Source: Saprospiraceae bacterium
GTDB taxonomy: Bacteria > Bacteroidota > Bacteroidia > Chitinophagales > Saprospiraceae
Direction: 5' to 3'
DNA length: 36,747 nt
Assembly: GCA_026983735.1 (NCBI GenBank)
Contig: JALSTN010000257.1
Location: 1-36,747 of the forward strand
The notes under the pieces are model-generated. The model worked only from the letters and a program-made list of their open reading frames with translations, was not told where the DNA came from and made no database searches. Position 1 is the stretch's first letter; each line of letters starts with the position of its first letter. The position numbers were made by a program, and so were the translations under genes. Below, piece by piece: positions 34,998-36,747 of this stretch.

Positions 34998-36722
34998 CTA
35001 CTTATCCAAGGTCAATTGTCGTTGCTTTAGATACTCGATATTCGTCTGTTGTTTTTTTCTTACCACTTCAAAGTGTTCAAAACCCTTCCTCACAGCTTTT
35101 ACATGCCACTCAAATTTGTAATTGCCCGTGCCGTCAAATAGCTCCTTGACATAGAAGCCATCCTTCCCTTTTCTCACAACAGCCAGTCCTTTGGAAGAAG
35201 CCGACAAAGGGGACAAAATAACTGTATAGGTCCCTTCAACTGCCATTGAAGCAAAATGCTCTTTAAAAGGGACAAAGGCCTCACCTGAATGAAGTGTAGC
35301 GGTACCCCGATCATACATTCCCACTTCCGGGCCCTCGATGCTCGTATACCAAATGTCTTTACCGACGTGGGAAGGGTCATTTTCTTTAAAATTCTTAGTC
35401 TGCGCAAAAATCCTGGTTTTGTTAGTCATTGGATCCACATCCAATCCTGCAATTGCTTGAGTGGGATCCTGTGGGTTGAGTAAATACACTGCTCCCGTAC
35501 CGGCTCCCTGAATAAGCAGATTGGGGATATAACTTCCCTTACGAGCACTTCCAAACACCATCCGGCTCGTCGCAAACCCATTGAAATTTTTACGCTGTGG
35601 GTGAGTTAATGCAATAGTAAGCAACTTATCTTCGTCTATTTGCCAATAACTCTCATAATACCAATCCGGCTTCCCCATCATCAATAGTCCACTTTTAAAG
35701 TAACTATTAGCAGGAAACTTAGGAGTCGTCCATTTGAAGTAGTCTTCTGCAACATTTTCCCCGAAATTGGTCACCCGAATTCCATTGCCCTCACCATATT
35801 GAAAACCCCCTTCGCCGAACTGAATGTGTCTAGTCTTAGAGGGGTCATCCCAATACACTATTCCCTTGGCATTATCCGCTTTCCAAATAATATCTGAAGG
35901 CAATTTGATCGACTTCAAATCAAGGGTATTACCATTTGCTATTGTCATCTTCGTGCCACTAAGTGTAATAAATTGAAGCTCATTCTCAGGATCAGCATCT
36001 GCATCGTCCTTGCGATCTTCCACTTCCCCGCCATCCGGTAAAAGTGTAATCTTACCATTAATCAGTCGTATCGATTGAATCTCATTACTGCTACTCCCAT
36101 CTTTATCTGATCCTCGAGGGGGAACCATCACTGCATTGCCATTGGATAAGGAAATCATCCTAGTATTGGCATCTAGACTAAGCGTTTGAAACTCATTAGA
36201 TGTATCGGCATCCAAAGTAACCTTTCCCCCTTGTTGAGACAAGGTCAACTCATTATCCCCTGAAAGGGAAATTTTTTGAAGTTCATTATTGGGATCTGTA
36301 TCCGCATCATTCACCTTATCCTTCATCACCTCTAAGGCGTAAGCAGCAACAAATGCTTGATTCAATGGTGCAGTTCCAAAGTCTATAAAGTTACTCCCCC
36401 CTTTTGGATCAATTTCCACTTTCAATACGGGAGCTCCTCCCGCCGGATTTGAACCGACCTTTTTACAATCTCCCTGCAACCTTGTCCCCCCACATATTTG
36501 AAGGTTAATCAATCCAAATGGCGACGTCTTTGCAGAATGCCTTTCCATGTAAAGCACCTTGCCCTGCTCTAGAATGGTAAACCGAACCGACACATTTGTG
36601 TTAATTACCGGCTTGTTATTGGTAGCTCCCCGCAACACTCCTTGCCAACCGGGATTTACCTGTGCATTGACACCTAATGTCCCAATACAAATTAGGAGAA
36701 TCACATAAAGTATTTTCTTCAT
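34998..36722 (-). CDS. Fibre-like surface protein with DADxxNELQ repeats (paralogue 2)
   Basis: 574 residues, colinear with the 570-residue paralogue. Signal peptide about 1-20 (ends GVNAQ). NPGWQGVLRGATNNKPVINT and LINLQICGGTRLQGDCK match the other N-terminal domain. Repeat positions include DADTDPNNELQ, DADTSNEFQ, a degenerate KDGSSSNEIQ and DADADPENELQ. The C-terminal SIEGPEVGMYDRG, HFASMAVEGTYTVILSPLS and AVRKGFEHFEVVRKK blocks are retained. It is the first complete gene of the operon at the right edge; only 25 bases upstream are in the window, so its promoter is not visible. It arose by duplication with its neighbour. Confidence 0.86.
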   Translation of the reverse strand: MKKILYVILLICIGTLGVNAQVNPGWQGVLRGATNNKPVINTNVSVRFTILEQGKVLYMERHSAKTSPFGLINLQICGGTRLQGDCKKVGSNPAGGAPVLKVEIDPKGGSNFIDFGTAPLNQAFVAAYALEVMKDKVNDADTDPNNELQKISLSGDNELTLSQQGGKVTLDADTSNEFQTLSLDANTRMISLSNGNAVMVPPRGSDKDGSSSNEIQSIRLINGKITLLPDGGEVEDRKDDADADPENELQFITLSGTKMTIANGNTLDLKSIKLPSDIIWKADNAKGIVYWDDPSKTRHIQFGEGGFQYGEGNGIRVTNFGENVAEDYFKWTTPKFPANSYFKSGLLMMGKPDWYYESYWQIDEDKLLTIALTHPQRKNFNGFATSRMVFGSARKGSYIPNLLIQGAGTGAVYLLNPQDPTQAIAGLDVDPMTNKTRIFAQTKNFKENDPSHVGKDIWYTSIEGPEVGMYDRGTATLHSGEAFVPFKEHFASMAVEGTYTVILSPLSASSKGLAVVRKGKDGFYVKELFDGTGNYKFEWHVKAVRKGFEHFEVVRKKQQTNIEYLKQRQLTLDK

Positions 36723-36747
36723 CTTATTGATATTTTTAGAGCTATGA

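Overview
The window reads as a chromosomal segment of a Bacteroidota bacterium, most likely a Saprospiria-type marine or sludge organism. The evidence is type IX secretion (T9SS) tails of both type A and type B on large surface proteins, SprB-like repeats, a TonB receptor with an N-terminal carboxypeptidase-regulatory domain, the Bacteroidota-specific small protein usually mislabelled 'ABC transporter ATPase', a viroplasmin-type RNase HI, -7 promoter elements of the form TAnnTTTG, and mostly absent Shine-Dalgarno sites. The DNA is moderately AT-rich. I see no insertion sequence, integrase, CRISPR array or restriction system. The window is mainly core genes interspersed with cell-surface genes.

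Layout. 1-3117: the tail of an unknown gene, a doubtful small ORF, a membrane-anchored PspA-like coiled-coil protein, and a periplasmic thioredoxin fused to a SPOR domain. 3118-7915: a structured-looking leader, a 1240-residue SprB-repeat protein with an N-terminal cohesin-like domain and a gliding-type C-terminal domain, then cytoplasmic thioredoxin. 8194-9960 (minus): a secreted right-handed beta-helix protein. 10316-13660: a small conserved protein, tRNA-Leu(CAG), then an operon of an amylase-like lipoprotein that has lost its catalytic residues, rlmH and a rhomboid protease. 14233-16993: an acyl-CoA dehydrogenase followed by prfC, closed by a bidirectional terminator. 17147-19753 (minus): a TonB-dependent receptor. 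20095-26679: a 1778-residue surface protein whose stop codon overlaps a TIGR04282 glycosyltransferase-like gene, then RNase HI. 26687-27667 (minus): ruvX and def. 27991-32229 (minus): a 1412-residue surface protein, paralogous to the 1778-residue one. 32682-36722 (minus): two paralogous fibre-like proteins flanking a small T9SS protein.

The most notable idea is a possible surface assembly system. Both giant type A proteins end in the order dockerin-like module, cohesin-like domain, T9SS tail. A third, SprB-repeat protein carries a cohesin-like domain at its N terminus and a type B tail. If these modules bind each other as cohesin and dockerin do elsewhere, the proteins could form head-to-tail chains or a mesh on the cell surface. 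The domain readings come from motif recognition by eye and have not been checked by profile searches.

Other points of note are the thioredoxin-SPOR fusion, the degenerate amylase-like lipoprotein, matching ATACTAT/ATAGTAT palindromes between the divergent TonB receptor and the 1778-residue gene, and an over-represented short motif (ATTTCATAC), four of whose nine copies extend to an identical 15-mer.
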